This document shows positions 7,902-15,189 of a stretch of 54,146 nucleotides of DNA, one piece after another; the first letter of the stretch is position 1; each line of letters begins with the position of its first letter. The translations under genes and the position numbers were made by a program. The notes under the pieces were generated by a model, which saw nothing but the letters and a program-made list of their open reading frames with translations, did not search any database and was not told where the DNA came from. This stretch comes from an uncultured Buttiauxella sp. (GTDB lineage: Bacteria > Pseudomonadota > Gammaproteobacteria > Enterobacterales > Enterobacteriaceae), in contig CAMLJN010000024.1 in assembly GCA_946480445.1 (NCBI GenBank), positions 1 to 54,146 of the forward strand, given 5' to 3'.

Positions 7902-8669
7902 ATGAAGACTGCTTCAATCCGGGCGTTGTCCTTAACCCTGTTCGTCAGTGCCTCCGTCAGCGCGGCTGAAACGGCACTCCCTGCCCCAGTCACGGCGTTG
8001 CAAAAGCAAGGTTTTGAGTTAAAGGGGGAATTTAAGGCTCCAGGCAACCTGCCAGGGTATGTCATGCAGTACCAGGGCCAGGGTACTACGGTCTTTCTCA
8101 CTCCGGATAAACAGCATGCCATCATGGGCAATTTAGTCGACGCTACGGGTAAAAATCTCAGCGATGAACTGGTTGAAAAGTGGGTCTATGCGCCAATGGC
8201 CAAAGAGATGTGGCAGAAGCTTGAAAAGAGTCACTGGATTGCCGCAGGCCGCGCAGGCGCGCCAAATGTTGTTTATGCCTTTGCCGATCCCTACTGTCCA
8301 TACTGCACGCAGTTCTGGCAAAAAGCCCAGCCGTGGCTGAAATCCGGCAAAGTAGAATTACGCGTGCTGATGGTCGGCATGCTCCGCCCGGACAGCGCCC
8401 AGAAAGCCGCTGCGATTATGATGGCCAAAGATCCGGCAAAAATGCTGGCCGACTACGAAAACAGTTCTGGTAAAAAAGAACTCAAAGCCCCCGCGTCAAT
8501 CACACCGGCCATTACCGATGCCCTGAAAAATAACCTTGCGCTAATGGATGAACTTGGCGGTAGCGCGACACCCTCTATTTACTACCTGAATAATGATGGG
8601 CGCTTGCAGCAACACCAGGGACTGCCGGACGATAAAACGATGCCGGTTATTATGGGCGGTAATCCCTGA
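7902..8669 (+). CDS. dsbG: Thiol:disulfide interchange protein DsbG
   Basis: 255-residue periplasmic disulfide isomerase/reductase of the DsbC-DsbG family. Signal peptide MKTASIRALSLTLFVSASVSAA, then an N-terminal dimerisation domain and a thioredoxin domain. The active site is Cys132-Pro-Tyr-Cys135; DsbG has CPYC where DsbC has CGYC, which supports DsbG. The cis-Pro loop reads ATPSIYYL. In E. coli DsbG protects single cysteines in periplasmic proteins from over-oxidation and is kept reduced by DsbD. A clear AAGGAAAG site precedes the ATG. Single gene, convergent with uxaB. Confidence 0.93.
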   Translation: MKTASIRALSLTLFVSASVSAAETALPAPVTALQKQGFELKGEFKAPGNLPGYVMQYQGQGTTVFLTPDKQHAIMGNLVDATGKNLSDELVEKWVYAPMAKEMWQKLEKSHWIAAGRAGAPNVVYAFADPYCPYCTQFWQKAQPWLKSGKVELRVLMVGMLRPDSAQKAAAIMMAKDPAKMLADYENSSGKKELKAPASITPAITDALKNNLALMDELGGSATPSIYYLNNDGRLQQHQGLPDDKTMPVIMGGNP

Positions 8670-8678
8670 TTACCGGAT

Positions 8679-8698
8679 GGGCGGAAAACGTTCCGCCC
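8679..8698. terminator. Hairpin between convergent dsbG and uxaB
   Basis: GGGCGGAA (8679-8686) and TTCCGCCC (8691-8698) form a perfect 8-bp stem with an AACG loop. There is no long T-run on either side, so termination would be weak or assisted. It starts 10 bases after the dsbG stop. Confidence 0.5.
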
Positions 8699-8719
8699 TG
8701 TATCAGCAAGGGCGACAAA

Positions 8720-10171
8720 TCAGCAGTAACGGGCGACGGCAGCTCGCATTCCCAGGCTTCGAATCTGCTTAAGATCCTCAGTCACCTGCGTCACTAAACC
8801 CGGTATCCGCGTTAAGTCTTGTTCCCAATGGTCCCCGTCGCTTAATACCCCCTGAACCAGCTGCCGCTCATCAATTTGCTGGTCATGCAGCTGGCTCCAG
8901 AGCTGCTGGTAGCGTTCCAGCCAGCGCTCATCATCCTGCAATGGATAGCTTTCACCGTTACGCTCTCCCTCATAAAACGCGATCAGCGCCGCAAGGGCAA
9001 AGGTCAGTCGTGGCGGCAGTTTACCCGTAGCTTCAAGGCCCGCCAGCAGCTGCGGCAGAATGCGCGTACGGTATTTTGTCATGCCGTTAAGTGCGATGGA
9101 TAAGAGCTGGTGCTGAATGTAGGGGTTCCGGAACCTGCTGATAACGGCCTGTGCGAACGACAGCAGCTCCTCGCGCGGAAGATCCAGCGCGGGAATAATC
9201 TCTTCGGCAATGGTTTTCTCCACAAAGCGACAGACTTGTTCATCGTTCATAGCGTCACCCACGGTGTTCAGCCCCGCAAGCCAGGCCACGGGGACCAGCG
9301 CCGTGTGGGCACCGTTGAGAATCGCTACTTTGCGGGCTTTATAAGGTTTAATGTCCTTGACGATCTGCACATTGAGGGGATAGCGATCCAGACGCAGCTC
9401 TTGTGCCAGCCAGGCGGGGCCCTGGATAACAAACAGATAAAAATGCTCTGCGGTATCCAGAAACGCATCTTTGTAACCGAGACCGGCTTCAATATCTGCT
9501 GCCTCATCGCGCGGATAGCCGGTTACAATGCGATCAACCAGCGTTGAACAAAAGGTGTTTGCTTCACGCAGCCATTTGCTGAACGTTGTCGGCAGCACCC
9601 ACTCCTGCGCATAACGCAGAACCAGCTCCTGTAAAGCTTCGCCGTTATAGTCAATCAGTTCACAGGGGATTATCACCCAGCCTTTGTCCATCGCGCTGTC
9701 GAAATGGCAGAAACGCTCAAATAGCAGACGGGTAAGTTTAGCCGGGTAACTTGCCGCAGGCGTAGCTTCATATTTATCCCCGGCGTGGTAGCTGATACCC
9801 GCTTCAGTGGTATTGGAAAAAACGAAACGCATATCCGGGTTATGCGCAAGCTTCAGAAAAGCATCGTAATCCTGATAGACGTTAATTTCACGGTTCACGG
9901 AGCGGATAAGGCGCGCATCGCTGACGGCTTCACCCTGCTCGTTCAGACCACGAATAACCGTGGTGTACAGCCCATCCTGAGTTGAAAGCGAGGCAGGGAA
10001 AGCACTGTCGATAGGACGGACTATGACGATGCCCGCGTTCAGGTCCGTATGTTCATTGAGTAAATCTATCTGCCAGTCGATAAAGGCACGCAGGAAGTTG
10101 CCTTCACCAAACTGGATAATACGCTCAGGGTATTGCGCGCCCGGGAAATCATGACGATTCAGCGTTTTCAC
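8720..10171 (-). CDS. uxaB: Altronate oxidoreductase (tagaturonate reductase) UxaB
   Basis: 483 residues, the same length as E. coli UxaB and near-identical at the N-terminus ([20 protein letters not shown]). It reversibly oxidises D-altronate to D-tagaturonate with NAD+, in the galacturonate branch of hexuronate use. Conserved blocks are GEGNFLRAF (nucleotide binding), [12 protein letters not shown], the [20 protein letters not shown] mannitol-dehydrogenase segment, and [18 protein letters not shown]. The start is a GTG preceded by AAGGA at about eight bases. A candidate ExuR-type half-palindrome lies ~110 bases upstream. Next to a diguanylate cyclase region, as in E. coli (uxaB-dgcF). Confidence 0.95.
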   Translation of the reverse strand: MKTLNRHDFPGAQYPERIIQFGEGNFLRAFIDWQIDLLNEHTDLNAGIVIVRPIDSAFPASLSTQDGLYTTVIRGLNEQGEAVSDARLIRSVNREINVYQDYDAFLKLAHNPDMRFVFSNTTEAGISYHAGDKYEATPAASYPAKLTRLLFERFCHFDSAMDKGWVIIPCELIDYNGEALQELVLRYAQEWVLPTTFSKWLREANTFCSTLVDRIVTGYPRDEAADIEAGLGYKDAFLDTAEHFYLFVIQGPAWLAQELRLDRYPLNVQIVKDIKPYKARKVAILNGAHTALVPVAWLAGLNTVGDAMNDEQVCRFVEKTIAEEIIPALDLPREELLSFAQAVISRFRNPYIQHQLLSIALNGMTKYRTRILPQLLAGLEATGKLPPRLTFALAALIAFYEGERNGESYPLQDDERWLERYQQLWSQLHDQQIDERQLVQGVLSDGDHWEQDLTRIPGLVTQVTEDLKQIRSLGMRAAVARYC

Positions 10172-10270
10172 TATAGGGTTCCTTCGTTAGCAGCGGAGAT
10201 AACGACCAGCGGTCACATTCCCCCAGGCTATCAGAATCCGCCAAACTGAAACCCCGTTTTGATCAACTAA

Positions 10271-10288
10271 AAGTTATTATACCAATTT
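10271..10288 (-). promoter_or_regulatory. Candidate ExuR/UxuR operator upstream of uxaB
   Basis: Read on the minus strand, AAATTGGTATAATAACTT matches the ExuR/UxuR palindrome AAATTGGTATACCAATTT at 15 of 18 positions, with the upstream half perfect. It lies about 100 bases before the uxaB GTG, consistent with control by galacturonate or glucuronate. Consensus recalled from memory. Confidence 0.5.
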
Positions 10289-10290
10289 AT

Positions 10291-10815
10291 TCAGAGATGT
10301 TTGTAATAGAAGGTCGTGGAGCAGAATGTACCCTCTGGCATCAGGGCATAATCTGGTAGATCGCCTACCCTCTGCCAGCCGAGATTTTGGTATAACATCT
10401 CGGCGCTACTGCCGGTAGCCGTATCGAGAACCAGAACGCTTTTCCCCTGCACCTTAGCGACGCTCTCCAGCTGCTGCATTAACCGCTGGGCAACGCCTTG
10501 CCGCCGAGCCTGCGGATGAACAAGCAGCTTAGCGACATCTGCACGATGAGGCTGGTTCTCGGGCTGATCGGTAATCAGCTGCACGGTGCCGATATTTCGC
10601 CGAAGCCGATCTTCGGCGACCAGCACCACACGCTGCTGATGCCCGACGCTGCGACCGACGCTTTGCCAAAAATCTGTCGCTTTCTCCGCGGATAAAGGAT
10701 GCATGAAACTGACGGATGCGCCGCCCGCAACGCAGCTGATTAACACGTCGTTAAGTTCAGGGAGGCGTGCTGCGAATTCACAGGCAGGTAGCGCGCGAAT
10801 AACTGTATCGGTCAT
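10291..10815 (-). CDS. GNAT N-acetyltransferase, similar to tabtoxin-resistance (Ttr) proteins
   Basis: 174 residues from the ATG at 10815, chosen because AGGA lies upstream; the frame extends six codons further. It is a single GNAT domain. The acetyl-CoA pyrophosphate loop is QARRQGVAQRLMQQLE, with the R/Q-x-x-G-x-G/A pattern, preceded by beta-4 residues VAKLLVHP. The later segment GSSAEMLYQNLGWQRVGDLPDYAL is typical of the Ttr-like subgroup, which acetylates small molecules. The substrate is not determinable. It stands immediately upstream of the uxaB regulatory region and is separated from the VirK-like gene by ~100 bases. Confidence 0.8.
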   Translation of the reverse strand: MTDTVIRALPACEFAARLPELNDVLISCVAGGASVSFMHPLSAEKATDFWQSVGRSVGHQQRVVLVAEDRLRRNIGTVQLITDQPENQPHRADVAKLLVHPQARRQGVAQRLMQQLESVAKVQGKSVLVLDTATGSSAEMLYQNLGWQRVGDLPDYALMPEGTFCSTTFYYKHL

Positions 10816-10918
10816 TTTCAGAGTCCTGAGCACAAAAGCGTCTCGTCAATCTGGATGAACGGCCGGTTATCGTCAATATCGCGCGCCAGAGGAAATGCTT
10901 ATGGCCCCACCACGCTCA

Positions 10919-11860
10919 TTAGCGCAGGGCAGTAAACTGCTCTTTAATGTTATCAAGCAGCGCATAGCGTTTGCGGTATTCCGAGCGCTTTTTGCTGGCA
11001 ATTTCACTGATGTCTTTCTGCGGCAAGGATGCCGGTAAGCTAAACAGATGGCGGTTGTATGCTTCGCCGTTTACCGACGCCCAGAATTCATCGTAGCTGG
11101 CATGGAAGTGTTTCCCTTTGCTCAGGCGATAGCGCAAGCCGCGGAAGACATGCCCATTGTTACTCACGCCGTAAAGGGTGGTGATATTTTGCTGAGCGGC
11201 CAGCAGCCAAAGTGCTTCCATCAGGATGCGCTTGGGAAATAAGCCATAGCAGGCTTTGGTGGCCTCTTTAATGACTTCATGCGATACGCTGCGATGGGCG
11301 CCCTGCAAACCGCCAATCACAATCTGCCGGGCGTTTGGTGTCCCCGTGACACAGAATGTCAGGGCGGCAAGCTGGGTGTCCGCCAGATGTAGCCAGAGCG
11401 TACATTCCCCTTCTCTTTCTGCCCCCAGAGCCGTACTGGCGCTGAGCGTAAAGGTTTCACCGCTCTTACCGGTAAACTGCATCAACGCCATGTGAACTGG
11501 TGATGTCAGCGCCTGCATCAGCTTGCGGCTGTGCAGGCCCTCGATAAAATCATAGTGGTTAAGGATGGCATCCACGCGCGCGCCAGCGTTCATGCCAAGG
11601 TGTAGATAATGCCGATGTATTTTACTCGGCAACGTTTTCTGTGCTGAAAGCAACGTCGGGAAATAATCGGTGTTCGCCATAGCGTTAAAAAAGCGCAGAG
11701 TTTGCCGGGGAGCAATCAGACTACGCAGGCAAAATTTTGCGCGATAAGACTTTTCTCGCCAGATATCACCGGGCGTAAGCTCACCGCTTATCAATGCCAT
11801 AATCGTTGCCAGACCCGCATTAGTTCTCTGGCGCGTCTGAGATTGTTCCAGAATAGTCAT
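10919..11860 (-). CDS. VirK/YbjX family protein (DUF535)
   Basis: 313 residues of the DUF535 family, which includes Salmonella VirK and E. coli YbjX. Family features are a Trp/Tyr-rich core and the conserved stretch TLYGVSNNGHVFRGLRYRLSKGKHFHASYDEFW. The molecular function is unknown. Salmonella VirK is PhoP-controlled and linked to late virulence and peptide resistance; that is family knowledge and not shown here. The ATG has GAGGGG six bases upstream. A perfect 7-bp inverted repeat (AATCCAC/GTGGATT, 11885-11903) lies just before the gene and may be an operator or a 5'-UTR hairpin. Confidence 0.82.
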   Translation of the reverse strand: MTILEQSQTRQRTNAGLATIMALISGELTPGDIWREKSYRAKFCLRSLIAPRQTLRFFNAMANTDYFPTLLSAQKTLPSKIHRHYLHLGMNAGARVDAILNHYDFIEGLHSRKLMQALTSPVHMALMQFTGKSGETFTLSASTALGAEREGECTLWLHLADTQLAALTFCVTGTPNARQIVIGGLQGAHRSVSHEVIKEATKACYGLFPKRILMEALWLLAAQQNITTLYGVSNNGHVFRGLRYRLSKGKHFHASYDEFWASVNGEAYNRHLFSLPASLPQKDISEIASKKRSEYRKRYALLDNIKEQFTALR

Positions 11861-12006
11861 TTGTCCCCTCGGCTTTTCCGTTTAAATCCACCAGCAGTGG
11901 ATTAATAAGCAGAGAGTGTATGCGGGGAAACTTATACAAAATTGCAACGATATGCCGAAACATGCCGTTTACGGGCTTTGGTGGATAAATTTAGCCGCCC
12001 GGAAAG

Positions 12007-12984
12007 CTAGTTACGGGGCGTATTCTTTTGCGCCTGCTTCATTTTATACATCTGTGAATCCGCATGCCGGATCAGATCTTCCGCTGTTATCTGTTGCTGT
12101 CCATCATATTCGGCGATCCCTACCGAATAGGCAAGATGCCACGGCTGGTCGGACGTTTGGTTGAAGTTCTCCACCTGCTCGCGGAGATAGTCAAGGGCGA
12201 TAAAGGCACCTTGTTCAGACGTATCCGGGAATATCACCACAAATTCGTCCCCACCGTGGCGAGAGATGAGATCGGTGTCGCGGAAAGAAGCACGCAATAA
12301 TCCGGCGAGGGCTTCCAGCGCCCGATCGCCCTGCTCATGCCCCCACGTATCGTTAATATGCTTGAAGCGATCCAGATCGATAAATGCCACGCTCAGAGGT
12401 TCGGCCCGACGCTGTGTGGCCACCAGGGCGTATTGGGCAAGTGCGTTTAGCCCGCGGCGATTAAAAAGCCCGGTCAGATGGTCGACGGTTGCCGCGTCAA
12501 GCACGGCAAACTCATCTTCAACGATGGCGGCCAGGTCTTTCAGAAGGTGTATTTCGCGACCGGAAAACTCACGGGCACGATGATCGAACAGGCAAAAGGA
12601 ACCGGCGATGGCCCCGTCAGGGAGTTTCACCGGGCAGCCCGCGTAAAAGCGAATATTGGGGTAATCCACAACGTTCGGGTTATCGACAAATCGCTCGTCC
12701 TTCAGCGCGTCATTTACCACCAAAGGTTCCGGCTCCAGCAGCGCATGGGCGCAAAATGAGGCGCTGCGCGGAGGATGCTCCTCGAGGCTCACGCCATCAC
12801 AGGATTTGAGCCACAGGCTCTCCTGTCCTACCAGGCTAATCATCGCTACCGGCACGTCGAAAATCCGCTTCGCCAGACGTGTCAGCCGGTCAAAACGTTC
12901 ATCCCGCCCCGATCCCAAAAGACCGGAGGCCTTAAGCGACCGCAAGCGTTGTTCTTCATCAGGGGGAAATCCGGGTATTTTCAT
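12007..12984 (-). CDS. GAF-GGDEF diguanylate cyclase
   Basis: 325-residue cytoplasmic protein, probably making cyclic di-GMP from two GTP. Residues ~25-155 form a GAF sensor domain (FDRLTRLAKRIFDVPVAMIS, FYAGCPV). Residues ~165-320 form the cyclase domain: DHLTGLFNRRGL, the metal-binding Asp of AFIDLDRFKHIND, and an intact GGDEF at 244-248. An RxxD inhibitory site (Arg235-Asp238) sits exactly five residues before GGDEF, so product inhibition is expected. There are no membrane segments, unlike E. coli DgcF, which occupies the same place next to uxaB. It is therefore a positional equivalent with a different sensor. The ligand of the GAF domain is unknown. Confidence 0.92.
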   Translation of the reverse strand: MKIPGFPPDEEQRLRSLKASGLLGSGRDERFDRLTRLAKRIFDVPVAMISLVGQESLWLKSCDGVSLEEHPPRSASFCAHALLEPEPLVVNDALKDERFVDNPNVVDYPNIRFYAGCPVKLPDGAIAGSFCLFDHRAREFSGREIHLLKDLAAIVEDEFAVLDAATVDHLTGLFNRRGLNALAQYALVATQRRAEPLSVAFIDLDRFKHINDTWGHEQGDRALEALAGLLRASFRDTDLISRHGGDEFVVIFPDTSEQGAFIALDYLREQVENFNQTSDQPWHLAYSVGIAEYDGQQQITAEDLIRHADSQMYKMKQAQKNTPRN

Positions 12985-13227
12985 CTGTCAGCCTGTATTC
13001 ATTGGGTTATTTTCATACCCCCTTCAAGGGCTAAGGTAAATCCTGAATCCAGTAACGAATACCAGCGTATGAGCAAAAAACGATAAATTTATCATAGCAC
13101 GTTTCCCTTCTGGCGCCTGGACAAGGCCGATAAAACGGTAAACCCCAACCGGCCGCCCTGGTGGTTGACGAGATGTTTAGACTAACTGTTCTAAAGTTAA
13201 CGTCTTAGCCCCTAATCTGGAGACGAA

Positions 13228-13350
13228 ATGAGGAAAACAGCTTTGGCAGAAGGTGTCATGATTGTCATGATCATGGGATCGGTGCTTCTCACGGTAAGCT
13301 GCGTGGGACTGTTACTCCTGACACACCCCGGCACTATGGTTATCTGGTAA
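13228..13350 (+). CDS. Predicted small single-span membrane protein (40 aa)
   Basis: A short ORF starting MRKTALAEGVMIVMIMGS and ending TMVIW. It has a good ribosome site (GGAGACGAA then ATG). The layout is a positively charged start, then about 22 hydrophobic residues (VMIVMIMGSVLLTV, VGLLLL), then a short tail: a typical single-helix small membrane protein of enterics. I do not recognise it. It occupies the 440-base gap between the cyclase and lipoprotein genes and reads opposite to both. A TTGACG at 13165-13170 could be a -35 element, but no convincing -10 was found at standard spacing. The rest of the gap (12985-13227, 13351-13424) shows nothing I can name. Confidence 0.55.
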   Translation: MRKTALAEGVMIVMIMGSVLLTVSCVGLLLLTHPGTMVIW

Positions 13351-13424
13351 ACCTCTGTACGCCTGCTTCCCGTTTAGCTAACTAGCCTGGGCCGCAGGCG
13401 GGGTGCCATACTCATTCGAGTACG

Positions 13425-14882
13425 TTATTCGATAAAGCCCAGCTTAAACTGCACCTTCCCTGCCAGCGAAGCCAGTTCAGGGTTTTCAGGGTATAATGCG
13501 AGTATCGGGAAAAAGACAGCGCCGCCAATAATACTCCTGCTGTTCGAGTATCCAGGGCGCAACCCCCAAATATTCTGGTAGGTCATAGGCACTTGCTGCC
13601 CGTAAATCTCAGCGTTACCGATATACAGCATAATATGCCCCTGAATGTAGACCAGCGTGGTGAACGGTTTGCCGTGCTCTTTCAGGTAGCTTATTCGTGC
13701 GCTGACGTTTTCTTTGCTGAGGTCAACGACCCTCGTTGCGGCCTGTATCTGCGCGGCTGAGTTTCTGGGCAGAAACAGACCGAAAGGCATGAGCAGACTG
13801 CGTATTTCAGCAGAACAATCATTATAAAAGTTATAATTTCCCCATCCATAAGGCCTGCCACTCATGGATTTCATGAGTATCGCCACATTGGCGGGCGTCA
13901 TCTTCCAGGGCATGGCTGCAAACTCATCCGTTGACAGTTTGATCCAACGGATTTCCGCCCTGCCGTCACGTCCGGCTGCAGGTGCCGCGACCTGGAAAAA
14001 GCCGGCCTGAAGATTTCTGAAAGGAAGAAGGGTTCCTGGACGTGCCGTAAAATAAAACAGGCCATTTTCCTGGACAGTGACCGGGTTTTTAATAATGGCC
14101 CCCAGCTGTTTTCCGGCAAGGGACATCCACCGACTGACAAACGCTTGATCGACGCGAGCCACATCTTCACTGTGAACCCATCCCGTTACCGTAGGAGAAA
14201 GAACGTACCTCCAGGTTTTGTCTCTGCTGGCCGTGAGTACATAGACCGGCGTGCCGGGTCGGATAGAGGATATTTGTAAATTATCAAAAGGATACCCCTG
14301 TCCTGCCAGCCGCGGATCGTCATAAGCCGGATCCTGCGTCGGCAGAGCCCTTACCAGCGTCTCCCTGATGACAATCCCCCGACCTGAAGGCTGATAAATG
14401 TCGCTTATTCGGGTATCCGCATTATTCCATAGCTCTTGCTTCCAGCGAGCTGAATGTGTCCTGAAGTTTTCTCCCCAATAGGTGCTCCCGTCGTTGAGAT
14501 AATGCATCATTCTCGCATCGCGGATACGTGTTGCTTTGTCATTAAGAAGAGAGGCGACATAGTGAGGATTCCAGGGCGATCGATCCTGCTTGTTCATACC
14601 AAAATAGCGGGATTTCAGGGCAGTAAAATATCGCTGCTGTGTGGCAGTATCGAGGACAGGAACGTTTATATTTTCAGCGCCGGGGGAGATCCATTTATCA
14701 ACGGACTGCGAATAGTTGGCGATTGGAAAAACCGTTTTTGTCCGGTCAATGTAGCCAGAAGCGGCATTCGCACTCACTTTTCCGTTCGCGCCAGGAGGGG
14801 ACAGGCTGCTCTGACATCCTGTTAACAACAGTGAAAAAATCAAGCCCAGTAAAATTGCGTGTGAAGCGTTATTTATCCGCAC
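13425..14882 (-). CDS. NlpC/P60 family lipoprotein with SH3 domains (putative peptidoglycan endopeptidase)
   Basis: 485 residues from a GTG start with AAGGGA upstream. A lipoprotein signal ends in the lipobox LLTGC (Cys23); Gln at +2 predicts the outer membrane. The next ~100 residues fit the N-terminal stabilising helices of this family. Two bacterial SH3 domains follow (~165-320), then the NlpC/P60 domain with catalytic Cys356 (NDCSAEIR) and His416 (GHIMLYIG). Such enzymes cut gamma-D-Glu-diamino-acid links in stem peptides. The Cys motif is DCSA rather than the usual DCSG, a mild change also seen in active members. Transcribed divergently from the trpS2 leader. Confidence 0.87.
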   Translation of the reverse strand: MRINNASHAILLGLIFSLLLTGCQSSLSPPGANGKVSANAASGYIDRTKTVFPIANYSQSVDKWISPGAENINVPVLDTATQQRYFTALKSRYFGMNKQDRSPWNPHYVASLLNDKATRIRDARMMHYLNDGSTYWGENFRTHSARWKQELWNNADTRISDIYQPSGRGIVIRETLVRALPTQDPAYDDPRLAGQGYPFDNLQISSIRPGTPVYVLTASRDKTWRYVLSPTVTGWVHSEDVARVDQAFVSRWMSLAGKQLGAIIKNPVTVQENGLFYFTARPGTLLPFRNLQAGFFQVAAPAAGRDGRAEIRWIKLSTDEFAAMPWKMTPANVAILMKSMSGRPYGWGNYNFYNDCSAEIRSLLMPFGLFLPRNSAAQIQAATRVVDLSKENVSARISYLKEHGKPFTTLVYIQGHIMLYIGNAEIYGQQVPMTYQNIWGLRPGYSNSRSIIGGAVFFPILALYPENPELASLAGKVQFKLGFIE

Positions 14883-14980
14883 GACCGATCCCTTACGATA
14901 AAATCACATTATTTACCGGGCCTGGCGAGATAAAAATCGGGTATTACGCTGACCTGAGCAACGAACACCGTTGTCTGGAG

Positions 14981-15011
14981 TTGCCTGCTAAGAAAAGGAG
15001 TGATACTTTAC
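14981..15011 (+). promoter_or_regulatory. Possible promoter for the trp-leader / trpS2 transcript
   Basis: TTGCCT (from about 14981) is separated by 17 bases from TACTTT, itself preceded by TG as an extended -10 (TGATACTTT). Matches are 4/6 and 3/6 plus TG. If used, the mRNA would begin almost at the leader ATG (15016), making the leader nearly leaderless. That would fit its poorly spaced Shine-Dalgarno. Weak; a start site further up is equally possible. Confidence 0.3.
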
Positions 15012-15015
15012 TTTC

Positions 15016-15072
15016 ATGAAATATATCCCTCAGTCCTGCCTCTGCGTTATTTCCTGGTGGCGCGTTAACTAA
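15016..15072 (+). CDS. trpL-like leader peptide with tandem Trp codons (18 aa)
   Basis: ATG at 15016, stop TAA at 15070-15072; the peptide is MKYIPQSCLCVISWWRVN. Two adjacent Trp codons (15055-15060) lie four codons before the stop, as in E. coli TrpL (WW near its end). The next gene, 117 bases on, is a tryptophanyl-tRNA synthetase. AGGAG lies at 14996-15000, but the 15-base spacing is long, so translation is either weak or starts on a nearly leaderless mRNA. The peptide itself is probably only a sensor: a ribosome stalls here when charged tRNA-Trp is scarce. Trp is the rarest residue, so WW in so short a frame at this location is unlikely to be chance. Not experimentally supported. Confidence 0.65.
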   Translation: MKYIPQSCLCVISWWRVN

Positions 15073-15184
15073 CGCGGCGTCAGCTTCCTTTGTTTTAAAA
15101 AGCTCGAACTGGCCGCTGGAGCGTGGCGAGTTTCATAGCTTAGCGATCGTGCGTCACCTCCAGCAAAACATTTTTTTGCAGGAG
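15044..15184 (+). promoter_or_regulatory. Candidate trp attenuator controlling trpS2
   Basis: Overlapping alternative pairings are visible. Region 1: GCGTTA (15044-15049 and again 15062-15067) can pair with TAACGC (15070-15075). Region 2: GCGGC (15074-15078), together with AGCTT after it, pairs with AAGCT and GCCGC (15112-15116). Region 3/4: GCTGGAG (15115-15121) pairs with CTCCAGC (15158-15164), with flanking GTG/CAC support, followed by AAAACA and seven Ts (15171-15177). Regions 1:2 and 2:3 share 15074-15075, and 2:3 and 3:4 share 15115-15116, giving a classical exclusive chain. CTCC (15158-15161) plus GCAAAA can instead pair with TTTTGC and the trpS2 GGAG, so translational control is also possible. 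Confidence 0.6.
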
Positions 15185-15189
15185 ACATT

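Noticed and set aside
15000-15068. GTG start at 15000 giving another short reading frame across the trp leader
   Set aside because: The GTG lies at the Shine-Dalgarno itself, and the frame has no Trp codons and no family resemblance. The ATG frame with WW fits the downstream gene.
15061-15076. TrpR operator in the trpS2 leader (GTTAACTA core)
   Set aside because: Only the central eight bases match; the flanking CTAG-type contacts are absent, and the sequence is already explained by the region 1:2 stem.
15111-15164. A riboswitch or T-box upstream of trpS2
   Set aside because: There is no T-box core or specifier-loop pattern, and T-boxes controlling trpS are a Gram-positive feature. A translated WW leader explains the structure better.
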